Assembly (NCBI GenBank): GCA_003247835.1
Contig: QJYB01000068.1
Location: 37,674 to 101,673 of the forward strand
Reading direction: 5' to 3'
Length of the DNA: 64,000 bases
Origin: Gammaproteobacteria bacterium
Lineage (GTDB): Bacteria; Pseudomonadota; Gammaproteobacteria; Pseudomonadales; Azotimanducaceae
Part shown: positions 25,547 to 34,582 of the stretch, in pieces
Layout: every line of letters starts with the position of its first letter
Position numbering within the stretch: position 1 is the stretch's first letter
Made by a program: the position numbers and the translations under genes
The notes under the pieces: model-generated
Told to the model about the DNA's origin: nothing
Database searches by the model: none
Seen by the model: only the letters and a program-made list of their open reading frames with translations

Positions 25547-26281
25547 ATGGGGAGACTCGATGGAAAGGTCTGCCTGATCACGGGCGCCGCGCGGGGTCAG
25601 GGCGCGGCAGAAGCCAGACTGTTTGCATCGGAAGGTGCCGAGGTATGGCTCACCGACGTGCTTGATGCCCAGGGTGCCGCGGTCGCGGACGAGATCGGCG
25701 GTCACTATCGGCACCTGGACGTCCGTGACGAATCGGCCTGGACAGACCTTGTGCAGGAAATCAGCGGAACGTCCGGGCGGCTGGACGTACTCGTCAATAA
25801 CGCGGGCATCTTCGATACCGGACGTCACTTTGAGATCGACGCGGTCGCCTTCCAGCGTGTCATGGACGTGAACTGCCTCGGTGTGTTCCTCGGCATGAAG
25901 GCGGTCTCCCCGGTCATGCGCGAGCAGGGTAGCGGCTCGATCATCAACATCTCTTCCCTGGCCGGTCTGACGGGTGGCGTCGGTGCATTTGCCTACACCA
26001 CGTCTAAGTGGGCTGTGCGTGGCATGACCAAGGCTGCCGCCGCGGAGAACGGACGCCGCAACGTGCGGGTGAACTCGATCCACCCCGGGCTCATCGACAC
26101 CGACATGCTGCACCAGCTGCCCGGATCGCAGGACGAGGCACGCCTGACACGCCGGATCCCGCTCGGCCGTGCCGCGCAGGCGGAGGAGGTTGCCAGCCTG
26201 GCGCTCTTTCTGGCCAGCGACGAGAGTTCCTACTCCACGGGCGCGGAGTTCGTCATCGACGGCGGTCTGAACGCGCTCTAG
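25547..26281 (+). CDS. Short-chain dehydrogenase/reductase (hydroxysteroid-dehydrogenase-like)
   Basis: A 244-residue classical SDR. TGAARGQG at 13-20 is the NAD-binding loop, NNAG (residues 84-87) stabilises the fold, and the catalytic set is Ser137 (NISS), Tyr150 and Lys154 (YTTSK). The GARGQG variant is common in 3-alpha/20-beta-hydroxysteroid dehydrogenases, but steroid activity is inference. The gene is divergent from the TetR gene by 64 bases and so may be its target; the preceding GGGGAGAAGC gives a clear ribosome site. Confidence 0.93.
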   Translation: MGRLDGKVCLITGAARGQGAAEARLFASEGAEVWLTDVLDAQGAAVADEIGGHYRHLDVRDESAWTDLVQEISGTSGRLDVLVNNAGIFDTGRHFEIDAVAFQRVMDVNCLGVFLGMKAVSPVMREQGSGSIINISSLAGLTGGVGAFAYTTSKWAVRGMTKAAAAENGRRNVRVNSIHPGLIDTDMLHQLPGSQDEARLTRRIPLGRAAQAEEVASLALFLASDESSYSTGAEFVIDGGLNAL

Positions 26282-26415
26282 TGCAGGCAGGCAAGAGACC
26301 GGACAGCCCGGCGTGAACCACGTTCAGATGCGTACGGATGCGTGCAGCAGGTCACGATGCCGGACAGCGTGGTCGCTTAGACTGAGTTCTTGTCACTCCT
26401 CCCACGGGATTTTTC

Positions 26416-27429
26416 TTGCAGACGCCCGCCTTCAAGCAGCCGGTGCTCATCCGTCTGATGATGGGGATCGCCCTCGTCATTCTGCCGGTGCTGTCCTGGG
26501 TCGACTATCAGCAGGGTTATCCGTTCAGCGCGCTGGTGGAGCTGGTCGCCGCGGTTACCCTGCTGAGTCTCGTTCTGACCATCCGGCTGCTCGGTCTGGA
26601 GCGTGCTGCACGCTGCACCCTGGTGATCATGTTCGCACTCGCCGCCCTCGGCAGCGTCGAGAAGCTCAGCTCGACTCCGAACTTCGCCTGGTTCACGGTG
26701 ATGCCGTTTCTGTACATCTCCCTCGGCGGACTGCGCCTGGGTGGTGTGCTTACCGTTTCGCACTTCCTGTTCATCGCACTGTGCTACTTCTCGCTCGAGC
26801 AGGGACTGGTCGCCAGGATCGGAACCGGTGCTCTCGTGCAGGTTTCGCTCGCCTATCTTACCGCTGCCGGGCTGGCCATCAGCTATGAGCACGTGCAGCG
26901 CAGGCTGCGCCAGCGTCTGCAGACGCTGGCGGAACACGATCCCCTGACGGGCCTGCTCAACCGGCGCGGTATGGAGAAACGGCTCCAGGAGCTGTCCGGT
27001 TTTCTGCGTCGTCACGATATGGTCGTGACGCTGGCTCTGCTCGACATCGATCACTTCAAACAGGTGAACGACCGGCACGGTCATGACTCCGGTGACCGGG
27101 CGCTGCAGCAGATCGCCGGCGCGTTGCGCCATGTCTTCCGCAGTTCCGACTACCTCTCCCGCTGGGGTGGCGACGAGTTTCTCGTCGCGCTGACGAGAAC
27201 GGGTATGAACGACGCCAGATCCGTGCTTGAGCGGCTGCTTTCGGAAATCAACGGACTGCCGGACTTTCCGCAAGTCTCGCTCAGCATCGGCGCCGCCGAA
27301 TGGCGCCCCGGCGCGGATCTGTCGGCGGCGCTGAAACAGGCGGACGTGGCGCTCTACGAAGCCAAGAAACGAGGCCGCAACATTCTGGTCGCAGCGCCGG
27401 AAGGCCAACCGCTGCTGACCGCCGTCTAG
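26416..27429 (+). CDS. Membrane-anchored diguanylate cyclase (GGDEF)
   Basis: 337 residues from TTG 26416. Four to five hydrophobic helices span residues 10-155 (VLIRLMMGIALVILPVL to LAYLTAAGLAISY), followed by a cytoplasmic GGDEF domain. HDPLTGLLNRRGM starts the domain, DIDHFKQVND carries the Mg/GTP residues, and GGDEF is at 251-255. The inhibitory I-site RxxD is intact five residues before (R242 and D245 in RSSD). It should make c-di-GMP with product inhibition. No sensory domain outside the membrane part is recognised. It overlaps the convergent thioredoxin gene by 4 bases. It might supply c-di-GMP to the EPS locus 8 kb away, which is inference. Confidence 0.92.
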   Translation: MQTPAFKQPVLIRLMMGIALVILPVLSWVDYQQGYPFSALVELVAAVTLLSLVLTIRLLGLERAARCTLVIMFALAALGSVEKLSSTPNFAWFTVMPFLYISLGGLRLGGVLTVSHFLFIALCYFSLEQGLVARIGTGALVQVSLAYLTAAGLAISYEHVQRRLRQRLQTLAEHDPLTGLLNRRGMEKRLQELSGFLRRHDMVVTLALLDIDHFKQVNDRHGHDSGDRALQQIAGALRHVFRSSDYLSRWGGDEFLVALTRTGMNDARSVLERLLSEINGLPDFPQVSLSIGAAEWRPGADLSAALKQADVALYEAKKRGRNILVAAPEGQPLLTAV

Positions 27430-28274
27430 AACAACGCCCGGGCGAGCTCCGTTCGGTACTTTCTGACCAGCGGGCTGCCGGTACCCAACACGTTGAAGAG
27501 ATCGAGCATGCTCTGCCGTGCGGCGCTCTCTCTGGGATTCGGATCCAGACGGATCGCCTCGAGCAGAACCTGCAATGCCTCCTCGGTCTGTCCGGATGCA
27601 TGCAGAACGTTGGCCAGATCGATGGCAGCCGACAGGTCACCGTTCGCCACCCTGTCACGAAGCTGGTCAGGATCCTGACCGTCGGAAGCGGAGAGCCTGA
27701 GGGCGGAACGCAGCTGCTCGACCTCTGGAGACGGGTCCGCCTTTCCCAGCACCTCGAGCGCCTCATCACGCCTGTCCGTGTCCCCGAGAAGCCGCGCCAG
27801 CAGAAGCCTCGCCCCGACGTGTTTCGGCCCGTTCTCGAGCACCGTCTTCAGGATCGATTCCGCATCCCCCTCACGTCCGGCGCTGATGGCCCTACGGGCA
27901 TCGTCCACCATCCGATCCTCTTCGGTGGGCAGCAGCGCGGCTACGAACCGGCGGACGGCGCCCTCCGGTTGTGCGCCGACGAAGCTCGACACCGGCTGGC
28001 CGTCGCGGAAGGCAATGACCAGCGGGATGCTCCGCGCGCCGAGCCGACTCGCTGTAACCGGATTCTCGTCGACGTTGATCTTGACCAGATCGAAGGCACC
28101 TTCGGCACCGGATGCCACCTTCTCCAGGACCGGGCCTAGCGCCCGGCAGGGGCCGCACCAGGGTGCCCACAGATCGACCACCACAGGCACCTGCCTGGAG
28201 CGTTCGATGACCGCGTCGGCGAAGGTTTCATCCGTCACGTCTGTCGCGAATTCACTCACGGGTTTCAGCTCCAC
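27426..28274 (-). CDS. cnoX: CnoX/YbbN-type thioredoxin with TPR repeats
   Basis: 282 residues: an N-terminal thioredoxin domain with WCGPC (Cys40, Cys43) and cis-Pro region SIPLVIAF, then a helical TPR-like tail to the C-terminus (repeats such as VLENGPKHVGARLLLARLL). CnoX/YbbN is a holdase-type chaperone that works with GroEL. E. coli YbbN lacks the first cysteine, whereas this one has an intact active site and may be redox-active. The start is GTG 28274, but GTG 28259 is better placed after GGTGGAG. The stop overlaps the convergent diguanylate cyclase by 4 bases. Confidence 0.88.
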   Translation of the reverse strand: MELKPVSEFATDVTDETFADAVIERSRQVPVVVDLWAPWCGPCRALGPVLEKVASGAEGAFDLVKINVDENPVTASRLGARSIPLVIAFRDGQPVSSFVGAQPEGAVRRFVAALLPTEEDRMVDDARRAISAGREGDAESILKTVLENGPKHVGARLLLARLLGDTDRRDEALEVLGKADPSPEVEQLRSALRLSASDGQDPDQLRDRVANGDLSAAIDLANVLHASGQTEEALQVLLEAIRLDPNPRESAARQSMLDLFNVLGTGSPLVRKYRTELARALF

Positions 28275-28339
28275 CGGTCGGGGCGCTGAATGGTAACAGC
28301 GGCACCGGAACCCTGGAAATCCGCGCTGTTCGGGGTGCG

Positions 28340-28368
28340 GTTGTGACGCCCAGGCGGTGGCAGTAGCA
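28340..28368 (+). promoter_or_regulatory. Possible sigma-70 promoter of the D-aminoacylase-like operon
   Basis: TTGTGA (28340-28345) and TAGCAT (28363-28368) are separated by 17 bases, matching four of six positions each with the -35 and -10 consensus. They sit about 45 bases before the ATG at 28415. Weak evidence. Confidence 0.25.
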
Positions 28369-28414
28369 TCTTTCAGACGCGATATAGTCAGGATCCACGG
28401 GGAGCATCAGCGAC

Positions 28415-30130
28415 ATGGCGGACTACGACCTCATCATCCGGAACGGCACGGTCTACGACGGCTCCGGCAATGCGCCACGCCCATCCGACATCGGTATCAG
28501 GGCCGGCGTGATCGCCGCGGTAGCCGCTGATCTCGAGGGCACCGCGGATCGTGAGTACGACGCAACCGGCAAGATCGTCACCCCGGGCTTCATCGACGTC
28601 CACACCCACTACGACGGTCAGGCAACCTGGGACTCTCACCTCCAGCCTTCCTCCAACCTCGGCACGACCACCGTGGTGATGGGCAACTGCGGTGTCGGAT
28701 TCGCACCCTGCCGGCCGGAAGACCATGCCGTGCTCATCCAGCTCATGGAAGGTGTCGAGGAGATACCGGGTACTGCCATGGACGAAGGCCTGCCCTGGAC
28801 CTGGGAGTCGTTTCCGGAGTTTCTGGACACGCTGGAACACCGACCGAGGGACATTGACGTGGCTGCCCTGTTCCCGCACGGACCGTTGCGTGTCTACGTG
28901 ATGGGACAGCGTGCACTCGACCGCGAACCGGCCAGCCCGGAAGACATCGAGAAGATGAAGGCCCTGCTCAGCGAGGGCATGAAGGCCGGCGCGGTCGGGT
29001 TCTCAACCTCGAGAACGCTCGTTCACCGCAGCAGTACGGGTGATCTCATTCCCACCTACAAGGCCGCCACGTCGGAGCTCAAGGCACTGGGAGAGGCCCT
29101 TTCCGGGGAGTCGGGACACGTCTTCCAGTTCATCTCCGACTGGGAGGATCCTGAGGACGAGTTCAGCATCCTGCGCGAAACGAGCGAGAAGACCGGTGCC
29201 AAAGGCACGTTCACGCTCGTGTACATCGACAACCAGCCCGATCTCTGGCGTCGGCAGCTGGACCTGGTGGAGTCGGCCCAGCAATCCGGTCTCGATATCC
29301 GAGGTCAGGTCCTGTCGCGTCCCATCGGCATGATGATGGGGCATCGATCCTCCATGCACCCGTTCTACCGCCGGCCGACCTTCCTGTCCCTGGAGGGTCT
29401 GCCGCTCGAGGATAAGCTCGAACGTCTGAAGGATCCGGAGATCAAGGCCAGGATCCTCGCCGAGCAGAACATCAATCCGCACATCTTCGTGATGATCTTC
29501 AACGACCGCTTCGAGCGGATGTACGTGCTCGAGGATCCCATCGACTACCTGCCGAAACCCGAGAATTCGGTCGCGGCCCGCGCCGAGGCGGCGGGCGAGG
29601 ATCCGGCGTCCTGGCTCTACGACTACCTGCTTGGAAACGATGGCAGCAATCTCATCTACATCGCCGCCGCCAACCTGTCCGAGCACATTCCCGAGCTGCT
29701 CGGCCATCCGCACACGGTCGCCGCCCTCGGCGACGGCGGCGCGCACGTCGGGTCGATCTGCGACTCCAGTGCCAACCTGTACGTCCTCACCCAGTGGGTG
29801 AAGGAACGCCATGCGTTCGATCTGGCCAAGGGAATCCACATGCTCACCCGCCAGCCTGCAGAGCTGTACTCGCTGCTGGACCGCGGGCTGATCGCGCCCG
29901 GCATGAAGGCGGACATCAACATCATCGACATCGAGGCACTCAGCCTGAAGACACCGCACATCGTTCACGACCTGCCTGCCGGCGGAAAGCGGTTTCTTCA
30001 GAACGCGGACGGCATCGCGGCGACGATCGTGGCTGGCGAGGTCATCTTCGAGAACGGCGCTTCCACCGGCAGCCTGCCCGGGCGGCTGGTACGCGGGTAT
30101 CGCGCCGATCCACGTCCGGCGCTGGCCTGA
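28415..30130 (+). CDS. D-aminoacylase-like amidohydrolase
   Basis: 571 residues. FIDVHTHYDG holds the first metal ligands, NLGTTTVVMGNCGVGFAPC is the characteristic stretch of N-acyl-D-amino-acid deacylases, and LGDGGAHVGSICDSS carries the last Asp. This is the urease-type TIM-barrel fold with the small beta domain formed by both ends (YDLIIRNGTVYDGSG and IVAGEVIFENG). Likely to cleave an N-acyl group from an amino acid or related amide in the cytoplasm, with Zn. Substrate unknown. A SnoaL-like protein gene follows after 20 bases, so they may be cotranscribed. Confidence 0.9.
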   Translation: MADYDLIIRNGTVYDGSGNAPRPSDIGIRAGVIAAVAADLEGTADREYDATGKIVTPGFIDVHTHYDGQATWDSHLQPSSNLGTTTVVMGNCGVGFAPCRPEDHAVLIQLMEGVEEIPGTAMDEGLPWTWESFPEFLDTLEHRPRDIDVAALFPHGPLRVYVMGQRALDREPASPEDIEKMKALLSEGMKAGAVGFSTSRTLVHRSSTGDLIPTYKAATSELKALGEALSGESGHVFQFISDWEDPEDEFSILRETSEKTGAKGTFTLVYIDNQPDLWRRQLDLVESAQQSGLDIRGQVLSRPIGMMMGHRSSMHPFYRRPTFLSLEGLPLEDKLERLKDPEIKARILAEQNINPHIFVMIFNDRFERMYVLEDPIDYLPKPENSVAARAEAAGEDPASWLYDYLLGNDGSNLIYIAAANLSEHIPELLGHPHTVAALGDGGAHVGSICDSSANLYVLTQWVKERHAFDLAKGIHMLTRQPAELYSLLDRGLIAPGMKADINIIDIEALSLKTPHIVHDLPAGGKRFLQNADGIAATIVAGEVIFENGASTGSLPGRLVRGYRADPRPALA

Positions 30131-30150
30131 GTCGGGAGCTGCACTCCGGT

Positions 30151-30615
30151 ATGGACGACCTGGCCGCACGCATCCAGCGCCTCGAGGACATCGAGGCCAT
30201 CAGGCAGCTGAAAGCGCTGTACTGCGAGATCTGCGACGACGGCCACGACCCGGACCGCATCGTAGGGATATTCACCGAGGACGGTGTCTGGGAAGGCCGC
30301 GGCATCGGCACCGCCCACGGCCACGACGAGATCCGCGCGCTGTTCGAACGCTTCCGCGACATGATGAGCTTCACCCAGCACATGACCATGAACCCGCGCA
30401 TCGAGGTGGACGGAAACACCGCGACAGGTACCTGGTACTTCTTCGGTCCGTTCACGTTCAAGGGCGATACGCCCACCGCAAAATGGCAGGCGGCTCGTTA
30501 CGAAGAGACTTATGCGCGTGTCGACGGTGTCTGGAAGATCCGGCATCTGAAGGTCACGCGGCCAGGTATGAGCGTCTACTACGAGAAAGGCTGGGCGGAA
30601 AAGCTTTACCAGTAG
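30151..30615 (+). CDS. SnoaL-like (NTF2-fold) protein
   Basis: 154 residues from ATG 30151; the open frame further upstream lies inside the amidohydrolase gene. The start LAARIQRLEDIEAIRQLKALY and FTEDGVWEGRGIG, then HDEIRALFERF and YEETYARVDGVWKIRHLKVTR are the canonical NTF2-like helix and sheet. The family includes hydratases, isomerases and binding proteins; no catalytic residues are decisive here. It probably acts with the upstream amidohydrolase or as a small-molecule-binding enzyme. Confidence 0.85.
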   Translation: MDDLAARIQRLEDIEAIRQLKALYCEICDDGHDPDRIVGIFTEDGVWEGRGIGTAHGHDEIRALFERFRDMMSFTQHMTMNPRIEVDGNTATGTWYFFGPFTFKGDTPTAKWQAARYEETYARVDGVWKIRHLKVTRPGMSVYYEKGWAEKLYQ

Positions 30616-30634
30616 CCGTATCCGTCAGAGGACT

Positions 30635-30961
30635 TCAACTTTTCAACTCTGCAACGATCTCCGTCGCCCGTGCCCGATGCGCGGGCCGAATGTAGGCTGA
30701 CAGCGTTCTGAGCGCGGTGGCGAGCACCGCCGCATCGTCGGTGAAGCCCAGCCCGATCACGAAATCCGGCACCAGATCCATGGGCACGACGAAGTAGGCG
30801 AGCGCGCCGATGATCACCAGCCGGACCTGGGTCGGCGTTTCCGGATCCATGGCCGCGTAGTACGCCGCCAGCAGCTCGTCGGCGAACGGCAGGTGTGCCG
30901 CCATGCGCCGGAATTTCGGCCAGAACCCCTGCTCGACGATCTCCGAATCACTGCGCGGCAT
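30635..30961 (-). CDS. YkvA family (DUF1232) membrane protein
   Basis: 108 residues with VRLVIIGALAYFVVPMDLVPDFV, the DUF1232 motif, which forms a re-entrant or transmembrane helix pair with the P-x-D-L-x-P-D pattern. Function in bacteria is unknown. The ATG at 30961 lies 2 bases after the stop of the M28 peptidase gene, so it is the last gene of that operon. Confidence 0.88.
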   Translation of the reverse strand: MPRSDSEIVEQGFWPKFRRMAAHLPFADELLAAYYAAMDPETPTQVRLVIIGALAYFVVPMDLVPDFVIGLGFTDDAAVLATALRTLSAYIRPAHRARATEIVAELKS

Positions 30962-30963
30962 GT

Positions 30964-32715
30964 TCAGTCCGCAGCGCGGCTCTTGACCTCGAGCTGCAGG
31001 GCCTCGAGCCGCGCCGCCTCGAACTCGTCACCAGGCGCCCACACCGGCATCTCGTCCGCGTCGGCAATCGAGCAGACCGCCAGAAAACCCATGCGTGCAT
31101 TCTCCACCATGCCGTCGAGATTCCAGTCCGCGGAGTACTCGTCGCTCGGCTGGTGGTAGCGATGCTGCTCGTAATCGACGTACTGCGCCCGTCCCCAGTC
31201 CGGATCGCGGCCGATGAAGTCCGTGCCCGAGCGCAGGAATACAGCCGGAACGCCGATCCGGGCAAAGTTGAACTGGTCCGAGCGATAGAAGATGCCACGG
31301 TCGGGAAACTGGTCCGGCTTCACCACCCTACCCTGGTAGCCGGCCACCGCCTCCACTACCGCATCGAGCGAGGACTTTCCCTTGCCGATGAACACCACGT
31401 CCCGAGTGCGTCCCCAGATGTTGCCGCCGTCGTAGTTGACGTTCGCCGCCATCCTACCCGGCGGAAAGGTCGGATGCTCCGCGTAGTATCGCGAACCGAG
31501 CAGGCCCTGCTCCTCCGCAGCCACGAAGTTGATCAGTACCGAACGCCGTGGCGGCTCCGGCAGCGCGGTGAGGGCGCGGGCGATACCGAGCACCTGGGCG
31601 ACACCCGAGGCGTTGTCCATGGCGCCGTTGTAGATGGCATCTTCCTCGTCGTCCGGTGTGCCGATACCGAGGTGGTCGTGGTGCGCCGTGACGACGACCA
31701 CCTCGTCGGCGAGCGCCGGGTCGTTACCCGGCAGCAGCCCGAGCACGTTCGCGGTGGCGGTCCGCGACACGTCGCTGTTGAAGGCAATGGATGTCGTCAC
31801 GCCGAGCGGCATCGGCTTGAAGTCGGCCGTCTTCGCAGCCTCGACCAGCGCGTCGAGATCCTTGCCGGCCAGCGCGACCAGCCGTCGCGCCGCGTCTTCG
31901 GTGAGCCAGCCCTTGACGTCGATACGTGGCTCGTCGCCCGCCGGCAGCTCGAACTGCGCGCCTGTCCATGAGGTCTGCACCACCTGCCAGGGATAGCCGG
32001 CGGAAGCGTTGGTGTGAATGATGATGGCCCCCGCCGCGCCCTGGCGGGCAGCACTCTCGTACTTGTACGTCCAGCGCCCGTAGTAAAGGCGCGTGTCGCC
32101 GGCAAACAGGTCGGGATCCCAGTCCGGGTCGTTGTTGAGCATCAGCAGCATCTTGCCTTTGAGATCGACACCTTCGAAGTCGTCCCACCCGTACTCCGGC
32201 GCCTGGATGCCATAACCGACGAACACGACCTCGGCACCATCCACCGACGTCGCCGGCTGCTGCCGGCCGGCGCCGGCGATGTAGTCGTCACTCCAGGCGA
32301 ACGAAACCTGCCCGCCGTCCCTGACAAACGTCCACACGGCGGGCATCTCTGATCGCACACCGATCAGGTCGAAGGGTTGCTCGAATCCGCCATCCTCGCC
32401 ACCAGGTGCATACCCCAGCCGTGCGAGCTCCGCGGCGAGCCAGGCACGGGCCAGTCGGTCACCATCACTGCCGGGACCGCGCCCGCCGTAGCGGTCACTG
32501 GAGAGCTCCTGGATCAGGCCGCCCAGAAGCGCTCCATCGATGACGTCCGCAGCAGCAATGTCTGTGTCATCGAACGGCAGCGCAGCTACATCAGCCGCAA
32601 CCCCATGCAACGGGGTCGACGCCTCGTCCGCCGCTTCCGGAGCGGAGGATCGATCGCAGCCACTGAGCAGGGAAACTACCGTCAGCAGCATGAGAAAGGT
32701 TCGTTTGACGTTCAC
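30964..32715 (-). CDS. M28 family metallopeptidase lipoprotein with PA domain
   Basis: 583 residues from GTG 32715, chosen because a GGAGG sits 9 bases before and it begins the signal peptide (MLLTVVSLLSGC, lipidated Cys20). The PA domain (YGIQAPEYGWDDFEGVDLKG) lies before the M28 catalytic domain. Zinc ligands are visible in VVVTAHHDHLGIG (His), NGAMDNASGV (Asp), FVAAEEQGLLG (Glu) and HQPSDE (His). It is likely a lipid-anchored aminopeptidase acting in the periplasm or on the outer membrane. It follows the GNAT gene by 16 bases, whose 3' end contains its ribosome site region. Confidence 0.9.
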   Translation of the reverse strand: MNVKRTFLMLLTVVSLLSGCDRSSAPEAADEASTPLHGVAADVAALPFDDTDIAAADVIDGALLGGLIQELSSDRYGGRGPGSDGDRLARAWLAAELARLGYAPGGEDGGFEQPFDLIGVRSEMPAVWTFVRDGGQVSFAWSDDYIAGAGRQQPATSVDGAEVVFVGYGIQAPEYGWDDFEGVDLKGKMLLMLNNDPDWDPDLFAGDTRLYYGRWTYKYESAARQGAAGAIIIHTNASAGYPWQVVQTSWTGAQFELPAGDEPRIDVKGWLTEDAARRLVALAGKDLDALVEAAKTADFKPMPLGVTTSIAFNSDVSRTATANVLGLLPGNDPALADEVVVVTAHHDHLGIGTPDDEEDAIYNGAMDNASGVAQVLGIARALTALPEPPRRSVLINFVAAEEQGLLGSRYYAEHPTFPPGRMAANVNYDGGNIWGRTRDVVFIGKGKSSLDAVVEAVAGYQGRVVKPDQFPDRGIFYRSDQFNFARIGVPAVFLRSGTDFIGRDPDWGRAQYVDYEQHRYHQPSDEYSADWNLDGMVENARMGFLAVCSIADADEMPVWAPGDEFEAARLEALQLEVKSRAAD

Positions 32716-32731
32716 GATCTGTATCCTCCGT

Positions 32732-33361
32732 TCACAGCAGTCGTTCGCCCAGGCAATCGTAAGCGGTAATCTGCACGTCACGCGCCGGCGACGCCGGGTA
32801 ACCGTCACGGAACAGCGTCCAGATCATGGTCGAGCGCAAGGTGCCGTTCGTATCGGTGAAGCGGTTCGCCAGCGTGGCTTCGTGCGTAAATCCCAGCCGG
32901 CGTGGAATGGCGGAGCTGGCCGTGTTCTCCGGCGCGCAGTGAATCTCCACCCGCTCGACATCGTCCACCTCGAAGGCGATCCGCACCATGGCGGCTGCGG
33001 CCTCCGAGGCGTAGCCCCGACCGGCGCAGCGCTCGTCCGTCCAGTAGCCGATCTCGCGGGCTCCGGCGCCAAGGCGTGTGTAGAGCCCGGTTTCACCGAT
33101 GAGTGCCCCAACGGCCGGATCGACCACCGCATAGCGATAGTCCCGATCGAGGTCGAAGTTGGCGCGGTAGGTTCGCAGTCGTGCGAGCGTACCTGCCAGC
33201 GGCTGCGGTTCGTCCCGCATCCAGGGGATCCACGGGCGCAGGTAATCACCCCGCTCGTCCAGGATTTCACGCAGTCCCGGCGCGTCCTGCGGCTCCCAGC
33301 ACCGGATCAGAAGCCTGTCGGTTTCGACCCGATAGGCCGGACCGTGCTGCGTCTGATCCAT
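32732..33361 (-). CDS. GNAT N-acetyltransferase (RimJ/RimL-like)
   Basis: 209 residues from ATG 33361 with GGAGCTCAGCA before it. The acetyl-CoA binding stretch EIGYWTDERCAGRGYASEA and the substrate-side ETDRLLIRCWEPQDA start fit the RimJ/RimL group; NTASSAIPRRLGFTHEATL is the standard closing motif of the group. It may acetylate a protein N-terminus or small molecule; the substrate is unknown. It is first in an operon with the M28 peptidase and YkvA genes. Confidence 0.88.
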   Translation of the reverse strand: MDQTQHGPAYRVETDRLLIRCWEPQDAPGLREILDERGDYLRPWIPWMRDEPQPLAGTLARLRTYRANFDLDRDYRYAVVDPAVGALIGETGLYTRLGAGAREIGYWTDERCAGRGYASEAAAAMVRIAFEVDDVERVEIHCAPENTASSAIPRRLGFTHEATLANRFTDTNGTLRSTMIWTLFRDGYPASPARDVQITAYDCLGERLL

Positions 33362-33613
33362 TGCTGAGCTCCGACCCGTCGAATCCGGCACAGTATATAC
33401 GCCTCACATTGATGCCTGAGGCGGCTGGGCGTTCCCTCTCTGAAAAGCCGACTATAATTCCCCGCGAGAGGTCACATCGGAGGAAGGGAGATTCATGTCT
33501 CAATCGAGGCCCCGTCGCCACCACCGCCTCAACGACCGCGGGGTCTTTGGCAACCGTTACCAGCGATGAGCAGCGGAATGCCTGCCGCTCGGAAAACCAT
33601 CGGAGCGATATGA
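33362..33613. promoter_or_regulatory. Divergent promoter region, GNAT operon and dienelactone-hydrolase-like gene
   Basis: Largest intergenic stretch here. On the plus strand TATAAT is at 33453-33458; on the minus strand TATACT is at 33397-33392. Both are good -10 matches, but neither has a convincing -35 at the proper distance. The remainder to 33613 contains an AG-rich block (GGAGGAAGGGAG) and no gene I can support; one plus-strand reading frame across it is not convincing. Confidence 0.35.
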
Positions 33614-34582
33614 ATGACAACCCTGTTCTTCGGTGACGAACCGGTCAGGCTCGACAACGGCATCTCAGGCATCCCGTGGCTGGTGGAAACCGCGAATCCG
33701 CCATCGTTCCACGCGCTGATCTCCGGCGCCGGGAACTCGCCGGCGACGACCATCCGGGCGCAGATCTTTCTGCCGGAAGGTGCAGAGACATCACCAGCGG
33801 TGATCGTCGTGCCCGGCAGCCTGGGGGTCGCTCCGTCACACCTCTACAAGGCAGAGCTGCTCACGGCAGCCGGCATCGCCGCCTGCGTGCTCGATCCGTT
33901 CGGCAGCCGCGGTGTGACCTCCACAGTAGCCAACCAGGCCCAGTACTCCTTCGCCGCCAGCGCCTTCGACGTGGTCGCCACCATCTCCCAGCTTGCGGGC
34001 CACGACGGGATCGACGGGACGCGCATCGGCGCTCAGGGTCACAGTCGGGGCGGTTCTGCCGTGCTGGCCGCGGCCTGTCTGATCCCGCTGCTGCAGGGCG
34101 ACCAGTCGCTCGCCGGGGTCTATGCAGCCTATCCCTGGTGCGGTCAGCAGTTCCTGAATCCGCGGATCGGCGCGACGAAGGTCAGATCCGTGGTTGGCGA
34201 CCGCGATGAATGGTGCCTCGCACAGCAGGTTCAGGGCTACATGCAGGCCATGCGCCTGACCGGAGGCGACGCCACCTGGCGCATATTCCCCGGAGCGCAA
34301 CACAGCTTTGACCGCGACACGCCCGTCGAGCTGGTCGAGGATGCCTCCGTCGCGCCGGGAGCGCCAACCATCTACATCGACGACGATGGCGCCATGCTGC
34401 ACCCTGCGACGGGCGAACCGGATCCCGCGCTATCGGAACGTGAGCTCATGCTCTACGGCATCAAGGCGGGGTACGGCGTGCGCGGCGCGCACATCGGCTC
34501 ATCCGGAGACCAGGCGCAGTCCTTCCACGACGACATGATGGCGTTCTGGCAGCATTGTCTGATACCAGAGCCGGCTCAGTGA
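33614..34582 (+). CDS. Alpha/beta hydrolase, dienelactone-hydrolase-like
   Basis: 322 residues from ATG 33614, with GGAG 8 bases before. SHLYKAELLTAAGIAACVLD, GAQGHSRGGSAV (nucleophile Ser144), GDRDEW (acid near Asp196/198) and PGAQHSFD (His230) give the full triad order. The family hydrolyses esters or lactones. The N-terminal PGSLG matches the oxyanion region. Substrate unknown; no neighbouring aromatic-ring pathway supports dienelactone in particular. It is convergent with the EPS GNAT gene, overlapping by 7 bases. Confidence 0.87.
   Translation: MTTLFFGDEPVRLDNGISGIPWLVETANPPSFHALISGAGNSPATTIRAQIFLPEGAETSPAVIVVPGSLGVAPSHLYKAELLTAAGIAACVLDPFGSRGVTSTVANQAQYSFAASAFDVVATISQLAGHDGIDGTRIGAQGHSRGGSAVLAAACLIPLLQGDQSLAGVYAAYPWCGQQFLNPRIGATKVRSVVGDRDEWCLAQQVQGYMQAMRLTGGDATWRIFPGAQHSFDRDTPVELVEDASVAPGAPTIYIDDDGAMLHPATGEPDPALSERELMLYGIKAGYGVRGAHIGSSGDQAQSFHDDMMAFWQHCLIPEPAQ

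Noticed and set aside
33103..33636. A 177-residue plus-strand frame through the GNAT start and the intergenic region
   Set aside because: No domain, no ribosome site, Arg/Pro-rich, and it runs across a clear divergent promoter region.
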